From: Pseudomonas schmalbachii
GTDB lineage: Bacteria; Pseudomonadota; Gammaproteobacteria; Pseudomonadales; Pseudomonadaceae
DNA: 64,000 nt
Direction: 5' to 3'
Assembly: GCF_017589465.1 (NCBI RefSeq)
Contig: NZ_JAELYA010000005.1
Span: forward strand, 310,001 to 374,000
The first letter of the stretch is position 1. Each line of letters begins with the position of its first letter. Positions 19,145-28,168 of this stretch are shown here, piece after piece. Below the pieces are notes generated by a model. It had not been told where the DNA came from. It searched no databases and was given only the letters and a program-made list of their open reading frames with translations. The translations under genes were made by a program, and so were the position numbers.

Positions 19145-21802
19145 ATGCGTACCGAGCAACCGAAAGTCATTTACCTCAAGGATTATCAGGCGCCCGAGTA
19201 CCTGATCGACGAGACCAACCTGACCTTCGAACTGTACGAGGACCACACCCTGGTCCACGCGCAGCTGGTCATGCGGCGCAACCCGGAGCGCGGCGAAGGC
19301 CTGCCGCCGCTGGTGCTCGACGGCCAGCAACTGGAACTGCAGTGGGTGGCCCTGGACGATCGCGTGCTGGACGAAGGCGAGTACCAGCTCGACGAGAATC
19401 ACCTGACCCTGCAGCCGACCGCGAAGAACTTCACCGTCGACAGCACCGTGCGCATCCACCCGGAAACCAATACCGCGCTGGAAGGCCTGTACAAGTCCGG
19501 CAAGATGTTCTGCACCCAGTGCGAGGCCGAAGGCTTCCGCAAGATCACCTACTACCTCGACCGCCCGGACGTGATGAGCAGCTTCACCACCACGCTCTCC
19601 GCCGAGCAGCACAAGTACCCGGTCCTGCTCTCCAACGGCAACCCGGTGGCCAGCGGCCAGGAAGAGGGCGGTCGGCACTGGGCGACCTGGCAGGACCCGT
19701 TCAAGAAGCCGGCCTATCTGTTCGCCCTGGTTGCGGGCGACCTCTGGGCGGTGGAAGACAGCTTCACCACCATGAGCCAGCGCGAAGTCGCCCTGCGCAT
19801 CTATGTCGAGCCGGAAAACATCGACAAGTGCCAGCACGCCATGGACAGCCTGAAGAAGTCCATGCGCTGGGACGAAGAGGTCTACGGCCGCGAATACGAC
19901 CTGGACATCTTCATGATCGTCGCGGTCAACGACTTCAACATGGGCGCCATGGAGAACAAGGGGCTCAACATCTTCAACTCCAGCTGCGTGCTGGCCAAGG
20001 CGGAAACCGCCACCGACGCCGCCCACCAGCGCGTCGAAGGGGTAGTCGCCCACGAGTACTTCCACAACTGGTCGGGCAACCGCGTGACCTGCCGCGACTG
20101 GTTCCAGCTGTCGCTGAAGGAAGGCTTTACCGTCTTCCGCGACTCCGAATTCTCCGCCGACATGAACTCGCGCACGGTCAAGCGTGTCGAGGACGTGGCC
20201 TTCCTGCGCACCAACCAGTTCGCCGAGGACGCCGGCCCGATGGCGCACCCGGTGCGTCCGGATTCGTTCATCGAGATTTCCAACTTCTATACCCTGACCG
20301 TCTACGAGAAGGGCTCGGAAGTGGTGCGGATGATCCACACGCTGGTCGGCGTCGATGGCTTCCGCAAGGGCACCGACCTGTACTTCGAGCGTCATGACGG
20401 CCAGGCGGTGACCTGCGACGACTTCGTCAAGGCCATGGAAGACGCCAACGGCATCGACCTGACGCAGTTCAAGCGCTGGTACACCCAGTCCGGCACCCCG
20501 CGCCTGGCGGTGGAGGAGAGCTACGACGCCGCAGCGCGCAGCTACACCCTGAGCTTCCGCCAGAGCTGCCCGGCGACTCCCGGCCAGCCGAGCAAGCAGC
20601 CCTTCGTCATCCCGCTGGAAATGGGCCTGCTCGGCAGCGCCGGCCAGCCGCTGCCGCTGCGCCTGCAGGGCGAGGATGCGGCGGTTGGTGACAACCGCGT
20701 GCTGGCGATCACCGAGCTGGAGCAGTCCTTCACCTTCGTCGACCTCGAGGAGAAACCGCTGCCGTCGCTGCTGCGCGGCTTCTCCGCGCCGATCAAGCTG
20801 AGCTTCCCGTACAGCCGCGACCAGCTGATGTTCCTCATGCAGCACGACAGCGACGGCTTCAATCGCTGGGAGGCCGGCCAGCAGCTCAGCGTGCAGGTGC
20901 TGCAGGAACTGATCGGCCAGCACCAGCGCGGCGAGGCGCTGAAGCTCGATCAGCGTCTGGTCGAAGCGTTCCGCACCCTGCTGCTGGACTCGTCGCTGGA
21001 CCAGGCGATGGTCGCCGAGATGCTCTCGCTGCCGAGCGAGGCCTATCTCACCGAGATCAGCGACGAGGCCGACGTCGAGGCGATCCACGCCGCCCGCGAG
21101 TTCGCCCGCAAGCAACTGGCGGACGCCCTGCACGAGCCGCTGTGGCAGCGCTACCAGGACAACCGCGTCGCTTCCCGGGAGACCCCGTACGTTGCCGAGG
21201 CGACGCACATCGCCCGCCGCAGCCTGCAGAACATCGCCCTGTCGTACCTGATGCTCAGTGGCCGCGCGCAGGTGCTGGAGGCCTGCCAGGAGCAGTACCA
21301 GTCCTGTGACAACATGACCGAACGCCTGACCGCGCTGGCGGTGCTGGTCAATTCGCCGTTCGAGGAAGAGAAGGCCAAGGCGCTGGCGATGTTCGCCGAC
21401 TACTTCAAGGACGATCCGCTGGTGATGGACCAGTGGTTCAGCGTCCAGGCCGGCTGCACCCTGCCGGGCGGGCTGGAGCGCGTGCAGGCGCTGATGGAGC
21501 ACCCGGCGTTCACCCTGAAGAACCCGAACAAGATCCGCGCGCTGATCGGTGCCTTCGCCAACCAGAACCTGGTCAACTTCCACCGTGCGGACGGTGCCGG
21601 CTATCGCTTCCTCGCCGACCAGGTGATCACCCTCAATGCGCGCAACCCGCAGATCGCCTCGCGCCTGCTGGCGCCGCTGACCCGCTGGCGCAAATACGCA
21701 CCGGCGCGCCAGGCTCTGATGCGTGGCGAGCTGGAACGCATCCTCGCTTCCGGCGAACTGTCCAGCGACGTCTACGAGGTGGTCAGCAAGAGCCTCGCCT
21801 GA
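19145..21802 (+). CDS. pepN: aminopeptidase N
   Basis: An 885-residue M1-family zinc aminopeptidase that removes N-terminal residues from peptides in the cytosol. GAMENKGLN is the substrate-N-terminus motif. The zinc ligands are H303, H307 (HEYFH) and E326 (SLKEGFT), with E304 as catalytic base. The length equals the E. coli-type PepN with its large C-terminal helical domain. A strong terminator follows at 21848. The gene is intact. Confidence 0.97.
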   Translation: MRTEQPKVIYLKDYQAPEYLIDETNLTFELYEDHTLVHAQLVMRRNPERGEGLPPLVLDGQQLELQWVALDDRVLDEGEYQLDENHLTLQPTAKNFTVDSTVRIHPETNTALEGLYKSGKMFCTQCEAEGFRKITYYLDRPDVMSSFTTTLSAEQHKYPVLLSNGNPVASGQEEGGRHWATWQDPFKKPAYLFALVAGDLWAVEDSFTTMSQREVALRIYVEPENIDKCQHAMDSLKKSMRWDEEVYGREYDLDIFMIVAVNDFNMGAMENKGLNIFNSSCVLAKAETATDAAHQRVEGVVAHEYFHNWSGNRVTCRDWFQLSLKEGFTVFRDSEFSADMNSRTVKRVEDVAFLRTNQFAEDAGPMAHPVRPDSFIEISNFYTLTVYEKGSEVVRMIHTLVGVDGFRKGTDLYFERHDGQAVTCDDFVKAMEDANGIDLTQFKRWYTQSGTPRLAVEESYDAAARSYTLSFRQSCPATPGQPSKQPFVIPLEMGLLGSAGQPLPLRLQGEDAAVGDNRVLAITELEQSFTFVDLEEKPLPSLLRGFSAPIKLSFPYSRDQLMFLMQHDSDGFNRWEAGQQLSVQVLQELIGQHQRGEALKLDQRLVEAFRTLLLDSSLDQAMVAEMLSLPSEAYLTEISDEADVEAIHAAREFARKQLADALHEPLWQRYQDNRVASRETPYVAEATHIARRSLQNIALSYLMLSGRAQVLEACQEQYQSCDNMTERLTALAVLVNSPFEEEKAKALAMFADYFKDDPLVMDQWFSVQAGCTLPGGLERVQALMEHPAFTLKNPNKIRALIGAFANQNLVNFHRADGAGYRFLADQVITLNARNPQIASRLLAPLTRWRKYAPARQALMRGELERILASGELSSDVYEVVSKSLA

Positions 21803-21847
21803 GGTCCGGGCCGATTCGGGATGGCGCTGACCATCCCGCATTCATCG

Positions 21848-21883
21848 AGGTGTTACCGGCATGCGCCGGTAACACCTTTTTTG
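21848..21883 (+). terminator. terminator of pepN
   Basis: AGGTGTTACCGGC (21848-21860), loop ATGC, GCCGGTAACACCT (21865-21877), followed by six T residues. A perfect 13-bp stem. Confidence 0.92.
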
Positions 21884-22040
21884 TTTCCGTAACCCTCCAG
21901 AGCCCGGTAACACTGGCTTCCAGGCCGCCAGCGTGGCTGTCGGAATGGCCGGTTCGTTCTTCCGGGCACACTTTCAGGTAGGACTAATCATCCCTTCGGA
22001 CGAGGCCCGTCTGCCTTAACAAAAGATAACGTGGTGTTAA

Positions 22041-22070
22041 TTGTCAGCCTGGCAAAAGGCTGGCTATATA
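22041..22070 (+). promoter_or_regulatory. candidate promoter of the Asp-box protein/MMPL operon
   Basis: TTGTCA (22041-22046) and TATATA (22065-22070) are 18 bp apart. An AGCCT/AGGCT inverted repeat lies inside the spacer. The region 21884-22040 otherwise shows no gene or clear signal. Confidence 0.45.
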
Positions 22071-22115
22071 GCGACCAACTAACACCGCCCCAATAAGAAC
22101 AAAGAGGTAAAGGCT

Positions 22116-23192
22116 ATGCGTGAGCCCATGTGGCGCACCCTGAGTGAACAGCCTGCGCTCCACTCGCCCTCCCGCTCGCCGCTACGTAAATCAGTTGCGT
22201 TGCTTGGCGCTCTTTCCTGTCTGCTGCTTGCCGCTTCCCCGGTGCATGCCAACGAGCCAGCTCCGGCCGCGGACAGCATCTACTCGATCATGTCGGCGAA
22301 AGCCAAGCGAAGCCTCCTCGTGAGCGTCGCCCATGCCGGCAAGCGCCTGGTGGCCGTAGGCGACCACGGGCATATCCTTTACTCCGACGACGACGGCAAG
22401 AGCTGGACCCAGGCCAAGGTGCCGACCCGCCAGCTGCTGACCTCGGTCTTCTTCGTCAACGACAAGAAAGGCTGGGCCGTCGGCCATGACGCGCAGATCC
22501 TCGCCAGCGAGGACGGTGGCGCGACCTGGACCCGTCAGTTCCAGGACCTCAACCGCGAATCGCCGCTGCTCGACATCTGGTTCCAGGACGAAAACCACGG
22601 CCTGGCCGTCGGCGCCTATGGCGCGCTGATGGAAACCCGCGACGGCGGCAAGAACTGGGAAGACGTCAGCGACCGCCTGGACAACGAAGACCAGCTGCAC
22701 CTGAATTCCATCGCTGCGGTGAAGGATTCCGGCCTGATGATCGTCGGCGAGACCGGCAGCATCTTCCGCTCGGCCGACTTCGGCGAGACCTGGGAAAAGG
22801 TCGAAAGCCCCTATGAAGGCTCCCTGTTCGGCGTGGTCGCTACCCGCCAGCCGGGCACCGTTCTGGTGTACGGCCTGCGTGGCCACCTGTTCCGCTCCAC
22901 CGACTTCGGCGGCCAATGGCATCAGGTGCCGCTGCCGGCCGGCGACGGCGAACTCGAGTTCGGCCTTTCCGAAGGCACCCTGCTGGACAACGGCACCGTA
23001 GTGATCGTTGGTCACGGCGGCAGCGTTCTGGAGAGCAAAGACGACGGACAGAGCTTTACTGTCTATAACCGTCCCGATCGCCTCTCGCTGGCCGGTGTCA
23101 GTGGCGCCAGCAATGGCGGGCTGATCCTCGTCGGTCAGGGTGGCATCCACGTGGCTTCGGCGACCGGCGCCGAGCCCACAGAACAACAATAA
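22116..23192 (+). CDS. exported Asp-box beta-propeller protein (YCF48/BNR type)
   Basis: A 358-residue secreted protein. The N-terminus (about 1-46) has basic residues, a hydrophobic core and AxA near VHANEP, fitting a signal peptide. The rest contains six S/T-x-D-x-G-x-x-W/F Asp-box motifs: SDDDGKSW, SEDGGATW, TRDGGKNW, SADFGETW, STDFGGQW and SKDDGQSF, so a six- or seven-bladed propeller is predicted. YCF48-like proteins help assemble membrane complexes in phototrophs, but in proteobacteria they often sit beside MMPL transporters, as here. GAGG (22104-22107) precedes the ATG. It is probably a periplasmic partner of the transporter that begins 14 bp downstream. Confidence 0.85.
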   Translation: MREPMWRTLSEQPALHSPSRSPLRKSVALLGALSCLLLAASPVHANEPAPAADSIYSIMSAKAKRSLLVSVAHAGKRLVAVGDHGHILYSDDDGKSWTQAKVPTRQLLTSVFFVNDKKGWAVGHDAQILASEDGGATWTRQFQDLNRESPLLDIWFQDENHGLAVGAYGALMETRDGGKNWEDVSDRLDNEDQLHLNSIAAVKDSGLMIVGETGSIFRSADFGETWEKVESPYEGSLFGVVATRQPGTVLVYGLRGHLFRSTDFGGQWHQVPLPAGDGELEFGLSEGTLLDNGTVVIVGHGGSVLESKDDGQSFTVYNRPDRLSLAGVSGASNGGLILVGQGGIHVASATGAEPTEQQ

Positions 23193-23206
23193 GCCGGGGA
23201 ATCGGT

Positions 23207-25588
23207 ATGAACGCTGTGAATACACATCACCAGGATAAGGCTACCTTCCTCGAGCGCCTGATCTTCAACAATCGTCCAGTCGTCATCTTCCTCTGCCTGT
23301 TGGCGACCGTCTTCCTGTTCTACCAGGCCATCCAGGTGCGCCCGGCAACCAGCTTCGAGAAGATGATCCCGCTCAAGCACCCGTTCATCCAGAACATGCT
23401 TGCGCACAGCAACGACCTGGCCAACCTCGGCAACACCGTGCGCATCTCGGTGGAAGCGGTGAATGGCGACATCTTCACCAAGGAGTACATGGATACGCTG
23501 AGGCAGATCCATGACGAAGTCTTCTACATCCCGGGTGTCGACCGTGCCGGCCTGAAGTCCCTGTGGAGCCCGAGCGTACGCTGGACCGAGGTGACCGAGG
23601 ACGGCTTCGCCGGTGGCGAAGTGATCCCGCAGACCTACGACGGTTCCGCGCGTGCCCTTGACGACCTGCGCAACAACATCCTCAAGTCCGGTCAGATCGG
23701 CCGCCTGGTAGCGAACAACTTCCGCTCCAGCATCGTCGACGTACCGCTGCTGGAGGTCTACCCGGACGCCAAGGACCAGAGCAAGCTGCTGCACCTGGAC
23801 TACCGCGATTTCTCCCATGAGCTGGAAGAGAAGATCCGCGACAAGTACCAGTTGCAGAACCCGAACGTGAAGATCCACATCATCGGCTTCGCCAAGAAGG
23901 TCGGCGACCTGATCGATGGCCTGATCATGGTTATCGGCTTCTTCGGCATCTGCCTGGCGATTACCCTGGTCCTGCTGTACTGGTTCACCAAGTGCATCCG
24001 CAGCACCATCGCCGTACTGTCCACCACCCTGGTGGCGGTGATGTGGCAGCTCGGCCTGCTGCACAGCATCGGCTTCGGTCTCGACCCGTACTCGATGCTT
24101 GTACCGTTCCTGATCTTCGCCATCGGTATCTCCCACGGCGTACAGAAGATCAACGGTATCGCCCTGCATTCCAGTGACGCCGAAACCCCGCTGCTGGCTG
24201 CGCGCCGTACCTTCCGCCAGCTGTTCCTGCCGGGCATGATCGCCATCCTGGCGGATGCCGTCGGCTTCATCACCCTGCTGGTCATCGACATCGGCGTGAT
24301 CCGCGAACTGGCCATCGGCGCCTCCATCGGCGTGGCGGTGATCGTGTTCACCAACCTGATCCTGCTGCCGGTGGCTATCTCCTACCTCGGCATCAGCAAG
24401 CGCGCGATCCAGCGCAGCAAGGAAGACGCGGTGCGCGAGCATCCGTTCTGGCGCCTGCTGGCCAACTTCGCCAGCCCGGTCGTCGCTCCGATCTCCATCG
24501 TCATCGCACTGATCATGTTCGGCCTGGGCATGTGGCAGGGGCATCACCTGAAGATCGGTGACCTCGACCAGGGCGCGCCGGAACTGCGTCCGGACTCCCG
24601 CTACAACCTCGACAACGACTTCATCATCAAGAACTTCTCGACCAGTTCCGACGTACTGGTGGTGATGGTGAAAACCGAAGCGGAAGGCTGCTCGGCCTAC
24701 GGCACCCTGTCGGCCATCGACGAGCTGGCGTGGAAGCTGCAGAACACCGAGGGCGTACAGTCCGCCATCTCCATGGTCACCGTCTCCAAGCAGGCGATCA
24801 AAGGGATGAACGAGGGCAACCTGAAGTGGGAAACCCTGTCGCGTAACAAGGACGTGCTGAACAGTTCGATCAGCCGTGCCGAAGGCATGTACAACAGCAA
24901 CTGCTCGCTGGCTCCCCTGCTGGTCTACCTCAACGACCACAAGGCCGAGACTCTCGACCGCGCGGTGCATGTGGTGCAGGAGTTCGCCCAGGAGAACAAC
25001 AAGGAAGGCCTGGAGTTCAAGCTGGCCGCGGGTAACGCCGGTATCGAAGCCGCTACCAACGAGGTCATCAAGCAGTCCGAGCTGATCATCCTGGTGCTGG
25101 TGTACATCTGCGTGGCGATCATGTGCATGATCACCTTCCGCTCCTTCGCCGCGACCCTGTGCATCGTGCTGCCGCTGATCCTCACCTCCGTGCTGGGTAA
25201 CGCCCTGATGGCGCTGCTGGGCATCGGCGTGAAGGTGGCGACCCTGCCGGTGATCGCACTCGGCGTGGGTATCGGTGTGGACTACGGTATCTACATCTAC
25301 ACCCGCCTGGAGTCGTTCCTGCGCATGGGCCTGCCGCTGCAGGAAGCCTACTACCAGACGCTGAAGTCCACCGGCAAGGCAGTACTGTTCACCGGCCTGT
25401 GCCTGGCGATCGGTGTGGCCACCTGGATCTTCTCGGCGATCAAGTTCCAGGCGGACATGGGCCTGATGCTGACCTTCATGCTCCTCTGGAACATGTTCGG
25501 CGCCATCTGGCTGCTGCCGGCCCTGGCCCGCTTCCTGATCAACCCGGAGAAGCTGGCGACCAAGAAGGCATCGATCTTCGCCCACTGA
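23207..25588 (+). CDS. MMPL/RND-superfamily transporter
   Basis: A 793-residue inner membrane protein with two repeats, each a membrane helix followed by a periplasmic loop and five helices (12 in total). It starts near IFNNRPVVIFLCLLATVFLF and has a second half beginning at about ASPVVAPISIVIALIMFGLG. GIGISHGVQ-like and ALGVGIGVDYGIYIYTR segments correspond to the proton-relay helices of RND permeases. No outer membrane factor or membrane fusion gene is adjacent. The nearest relatives I recall are lipid or hydrophobic-compound exporters paired with YCF48-like proteins. The substrate is unknown. Confidence 0.9.
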   Translation: MNAVNTHHQDKATFLERLIFNNRPVVIFLCLLATVFLFYQAIQVRPATSFEKMIPLKHPFIQNMLAHSNDLANLGNTVRISVEAVNGDIFTKEYMDTLRQIHDEVFYIPGVDRAGLKSLWSPSVRWTEVTEDGFAGGEVIPQTYDGSARALDDLRNNILKSGQIGRLVANNFRSSIVDVPLLEVYPDAKDQSKLLHLDYRDFSHELEEKIRDKYQLQNPNVKIHIIGFAKKVGDLIDGLIMVIGFFGICLAITLVLLYWFTKCIRSTIAVLSTTLVAVMWQLGLLHSIGFGLDPYSMLVPFLIFAIGISHGVQKINGIALHSSDAETPLLAARRTFRQLFLPGMIAILADAVGFITLLVIDIGVIRELAIGASIGVAVIVFTNLILLPVAISYLGISKRAIQRSKEDAVREHPFWRLLANFASPVVAPISIVIALIMFGLGMWQGHHLKIGDLDQGAPELRPDSRYNLDNDFIIKNFSTSSDVLVVMVKTEAEGCSAYGTLSAIDELAWKLQNTEGVQSAISMVTVSKQAIKGMNEGNLKWETLSRNKDVLNSSISRAEGMYNSNCSLAPLLVYLNDHKAETLDRAVHVVQEFAQENNKEGLEFKLAAGNAGIEAATNEVIKQSELIILVLVYICVAIMCMITFRSFAATLCIVLPLILTSVLGNALMALLGIGVKVATLPVIALGVGIGVDYGIYIYTRLESFLRMGLPLQEAYYQTLKSTGKAVLFTGLCLAIGVATWIFSAIKFQADMGLMLTFMLLWNMFGAIWLLPALARFLINPEKLATKKASIFAH

Positions 25589-25608
25589 TACCGGTAGGCG
25601 AAATGAAG

Positions 25609-25638
25609 AAAACCGCGGCTCAGGCCGCGGTTTTTCTT
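25609..25638 (+). terminator. terminator of the MMPL operon
   Basis: AAAACCGCGGC (25609-25619), loop TCAG, GCCGCGGTTTT (25624-25634), followed by TCTTTT. Confidence 0.88.
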
Positions 25639-26016
25639 TTTATGGGGTGTGGGATTGGCGGGGAGGGGGCCAAGAGGGCAGGCGCTATACATGACACCTG
25701 CATTTGGAGCAACGAAGCGACAAGGCTGGCTCGGTCAATGCTGGCCAGGTTAATGAGCGACGCAGTGGATACGATCAGGACGGCAGGCTGACAAGTTGCC
25801 AGCGATGGGCAGCGAGAGAGGTGAAAAGCGAAGTTTGCTGCGTAATTGCGCCTGTTTGGTCAGCCAATTGCATTGGTGCTGACCACTGTTCATATCCGGC
25901 TTGAGCAATATTGGCCGGAATATGCCGTTGGCTACCGGCCAGAAGCTGCCGCTGGGTGCAATGATGGCAAATTCATAGCTACACTCTGGTCTGGCTTAAT
26001 TCAGGTGTCAGGTCTC
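25639..26016. other. left flank of the accessory patch, no recognised gene
   Basis: Base composition drops here relative to the flanks. Only short open frames without ribosome sites occur. I see no tRNA, integrase or clear direct repeat marking an insertion point. Confidence 0.5.
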
Positions 26017-26460
26017 ATGAAATTAGAGTGGTTCGACCCCACAGATGATCCAATTGACCCTTGTCAGATTGACGGAGCTGAGTCGCTGTTAGGCGTTCGC
26101 TTTCCTGCGTCGTATCGAAGTGTCCTTGTCATTCACCACAATTCATACGGCGACGCGGACATTGGAAACCCTGACAGCACCCGTGGGGCCTGTATTGGGC
26201 ACTGGCTCTCGTTGAAACCTTGGGACAGTGAGTCTATATGGTCATCGCTCGCCACGTGGTCTGAACACCAGTTGCCACATAGCATTATTCCTTTCGGGAG
26301 CGATGGCGGAGGAAACTACATTTGCTTCGACTATCGTTCTAATTCAGAGCCAACTGTAGTTTTTTGGTATCACGAGCTTTCTGGAACTGACGGGGTAGTT
26401 CCAATTGCCCAAACATTCGATGATTTTGTCAGGCTTCTGCGCTCACCACCTGAAACTTAA
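26017..26460 (+). CDS. SMI1/KNR4 (SUKH-like) family protein, probable orphan immunity protein
   Basis: A 147-residue protein with the family signature: an early acidic stretch, then IDGAESLLGVRFPASYRSVLVIHHN, and later IPFGSDGGGNYICFDYR, where the Gly-rich turn is typical. SUKH/SMI1-KNR4 proteins commonly act as immunity proteins against polymorphic nuclease or ADP-ribosylating toxins. No toxin gene precedes it. Codon use is clearly more AT-rich than in the flanking genes, suggesting transfer. The start at 26017 has no strong ribosome site (CAGGT at 26008), so an upstream non-ATG start is possible. Confidence 0.78.
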   Translation: MKLEWFDPTDDPIDPCQIDGAESLLGVRFPASYRSVLVIHHNSYGDADIGNPDSTRGACIGHWLSLKPWDSESIWSSLATWSEHQLPHSIIPFGSDGGGNYICFDYRSNSEPTVVFWYHELSGTDGVVPIAQTFDDFVRLLRSPPET

Positions 26461-26578
26461 CTGCCTCAGACTGAAGCCGCTTCGCCGTTGGGCTTTATTC
26501 CAGCCTTTGAGCGTTTGAAAAGGGTCGATCTCTGCCAGTCACGACAGGCTGAGGTCGACCAAAAACGGAAGTTCAGTG

Positions 26579-26663
26579 GAAAAGGGGACAAATTTATTTT
26601 CACTGCTCTAATCCAGTCCCAAGAGCCAGCCTTGGAGAGAAAAATAAATCTGTCCACTTTTTT
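26579..26663 (+). repeat. 85-bp near-palindromic repeat, copy A
   Basis: It begins GAAAAGGGGACAAATTTATT and ends AAATAAATCTGTCCACTTTT with two more T residues, so the ends are imperfect inverted repeats. It matches copy B (27231-27315) at 79 of 85 positions in the same orientation. GGGGACAGATTTATTT/AAATAAATCTGTCCCC ends occur widely in proteobacteria next to IS200-like tyrosine transposases, from memory. No transposase is in this window. Confidence 0.85.
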
Positions 26664-26689
26664 CGTTGAGCGCCTATTGGAGTAAGCGT

Positions 26690-27205
26690 ATGAGAAAAAT
26701 TTTAAGAATATTTATGCACTTGCTTGGCTTGGCGGCAATAAGCACGGTTGCAATAGAGCCTTCTGAAGTGAAAGCAATGTCAGGTATCGACGAGCAAGTA
26801 TCAAAGAAGGCAGCTCTTGCTGTTGCACAGTTGAATGAGAGAGCCAAGGGTAAGCTAGATTACTCTGAGGCAAGCATCCAAGTCATCGAGGAATTGGCGT
26901 CTGAAGCTGCTCAATACAGCAGTCAGTTGGATTCAAGCACCATAGAGTCTCTGACTCAATTGCTTGGTAGTTACATTCTAGAGGTTGCGCATAGGCAGTA
27001 TGGAGGCTCTTACTTGTGGTATGAGCCGCAAAATGCTCCGCTTCTCGCTGTTGGTGAGCCAAAGTTTAGCGTTGCAATCGTACCTTTTGAAAAAGTCAGA
27101 GGAAGAATATCGGGAGATTCCGCAGACAATCTCGTCTTCTTCTATCAGGGTTTCTCAGAGCGCGTTCGCTCGGCAAAAGGCGATACAGTATCTCTATATA
27201 AATGA
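26690..27205 (+). CDS. exported protein of unknown function, between two 85-bp repeats
   Basis: A 171-residue protein not recognised. It starts MRKILRIFMHLLGLAAIS with a signal-peptide-like N-terminus ending near VKAMS (about residue 29). The mature part is helical up to about residue 100, then LLGSYILEVAHRQYGGSYLWYEPQ, and near the end PFEKVRGRISG and NLVFFYQGF. GGAG (26679-26682) precedes the ATG by 7 nt. The gene sits exactly between the repeats, 26 bp after copy A and 25 bp before copy B. Low-GC codon use is unlike the core genes. An envelope-located immunity protein is one reading; nothing proves it. Confidence 0.6.
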   Translation: MRKILRIFMHLLGLAAISTVAIEPSEVKAMSGIDEQVSKKAALAVAQLNERAKGKLDYSEASIQVIEELASEAAQYSSQLDSSTIESLTQLLGSYILEVAHRQYGGSYLWYEPQNAPLLAVGEPKFSVAIVPFEKVRGRISGDSADNLVFFYQGFSERVRSAKGDTVSLYK

Positions 27206-27230
27206 TGATTCTGCATGGCTGCCCGGAGAG

Positions 27231-27315
27231 GAAAGGGGGACAGATTTATTTTCACTGCTCTAATCCAGCCCCAAGAGCTAGCCTTGGAGAGAGAAATAAA
27301 TCTGTCCCCTTTTTT
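27231..27315 (+). repeat. 85-bp near-palindromic repeat, copy B
   Basis: A second copy of the element at 26579, same orientation, six mismatches. Its ends pair better (GGGGGACAGATTTATTT with AAATAAATCTGTCCCC), so this copy is closer to the palindromic consensus. With T6 at its 3' end it could also work as a terminator for the gene between the copies. Confidence 0.85.
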
Positions 27316-27412
27316 GGTCCAAGCGATGCTGATTTTGTAACTGCAGTCCCTGATGCAGCCTAGTTGCTTTGCCGTCAGATCTCTTGAAAAACATCTGCTG
27401 ATAGGGTGAGCG

Positions 27413-28168
27413 ATGCGATATGGAAAACTCTGGGCAATGGCCCTTGTGGGATGTCTACTCATGACAAATGGGTGTGCGGAAACCATGGTGGGCGGCAAAA
27501 CTGTGCGTGAGGTGTTTGCCGACGAGCGCGCAGCAGCCCTAGTCGACGCGGCGAGCCGCGGTGACTTTGCGCGAGCCGACGCGCAGATCAAAGCGGGTGC
27601 GGACGTCAACGACGTCGGAGACGAGGGGCTCACTCCCTTGTTGTGGGTGATGGGAACGACGCGGGATGTGCGCAAGATCGAATATCTACTAAAGGCCGGC
27701 GCCAACCCGAATTACATCGTCAAGCCCGGTGGAGAGTCTGCAATGTATTTTGCGGCCGGCGGTGATAGGCCGGATATCTTGGAGTTGTTGCTGCGATATA
27801 AAGGCGATCCGAATCTAACCGGGCCTAGAGGTAATCTAATGTTGGTTAGTGCAGTCGGGCAGTTGCGGGACAAAAATGTCGATCTTTTGTTGAAATATGG
27901 CGCGGATATTAATCTCCCCGACAAACACAATAAGACAGTAGCGAACTACGCGGCGATATTCGGTCGATTTGATCTGTTGGCACGATTCTTAGATTTAGGC
28001 CTTAACTACGATCTGCAAGGAGTTGCAAGAAGCGTCGCCATCCGACAAGTACCTGCCGATTCCGAGCAGCAACGCTGGAAAGACAAGGTTATCGAAATGC
28101 TCAAGGTGCGCGGTGTAATCGTTTCTGCATTCGTCCCAAACAGGACAGGGGATTACTTAAGCGAGTAA
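27413..28168 (+). CDS. ankyrin-repeat lipoprotein
   Basis: A 251-residue protein with a short signal and lipobox-like MTNGC at about residues 17-21, predicting a lipid-anchored envelope protein. Ankyrin repeats run from about residue 45 to 205: LVDAASRGDFARADAQIKAGADVN, then IEYLLKAGANPN, LELLLRYKGDPN, VDLLLKYGADIN and an atypical last unit. Ankyrin lipoproteins of this kind often serve as immunity or adaptor partners of type VI lipase effectors in Pseudomonas. No effector is adjacent. Moderately lower GC than the flanks. Confidence 0.82.
   Translation: MRYGKLWAMALVGCLLMTNGCAETMVGGKTVREVFADERAAALVDAASRGDFARADAQIKAGADVNDVGDEGLTPLLWVMGTTRDVRKIEYLLKAGANPNYIVKPGGESAMYFAAGGDRPDILELLLRYKGDPNLTGPRGNLMLVSAVGQLRDKNVDLLLKYGADINLPDKHNKTVANYAAIFGRFDLLARFLDLGLNYDLQGVARSVAIRQVPADSEQQRWKDKVIEMLKVRGVIVSAFVPNRTGDYLSE

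Noticed and set aside
18176..21841. A 1221-codon minus-strand frame opposite DUF2797 and pepN
   Set aside because: A shadow; it runs through two strong plus-strand genes and has no start signal.
23135..25585. An 816-codon minus-strand frame opposite the MMPL gene, rich in His, Gln and Asp
   Set aside because: Low-complexity mirror frame; the plus strand encodes a clear 12-helix transporter.
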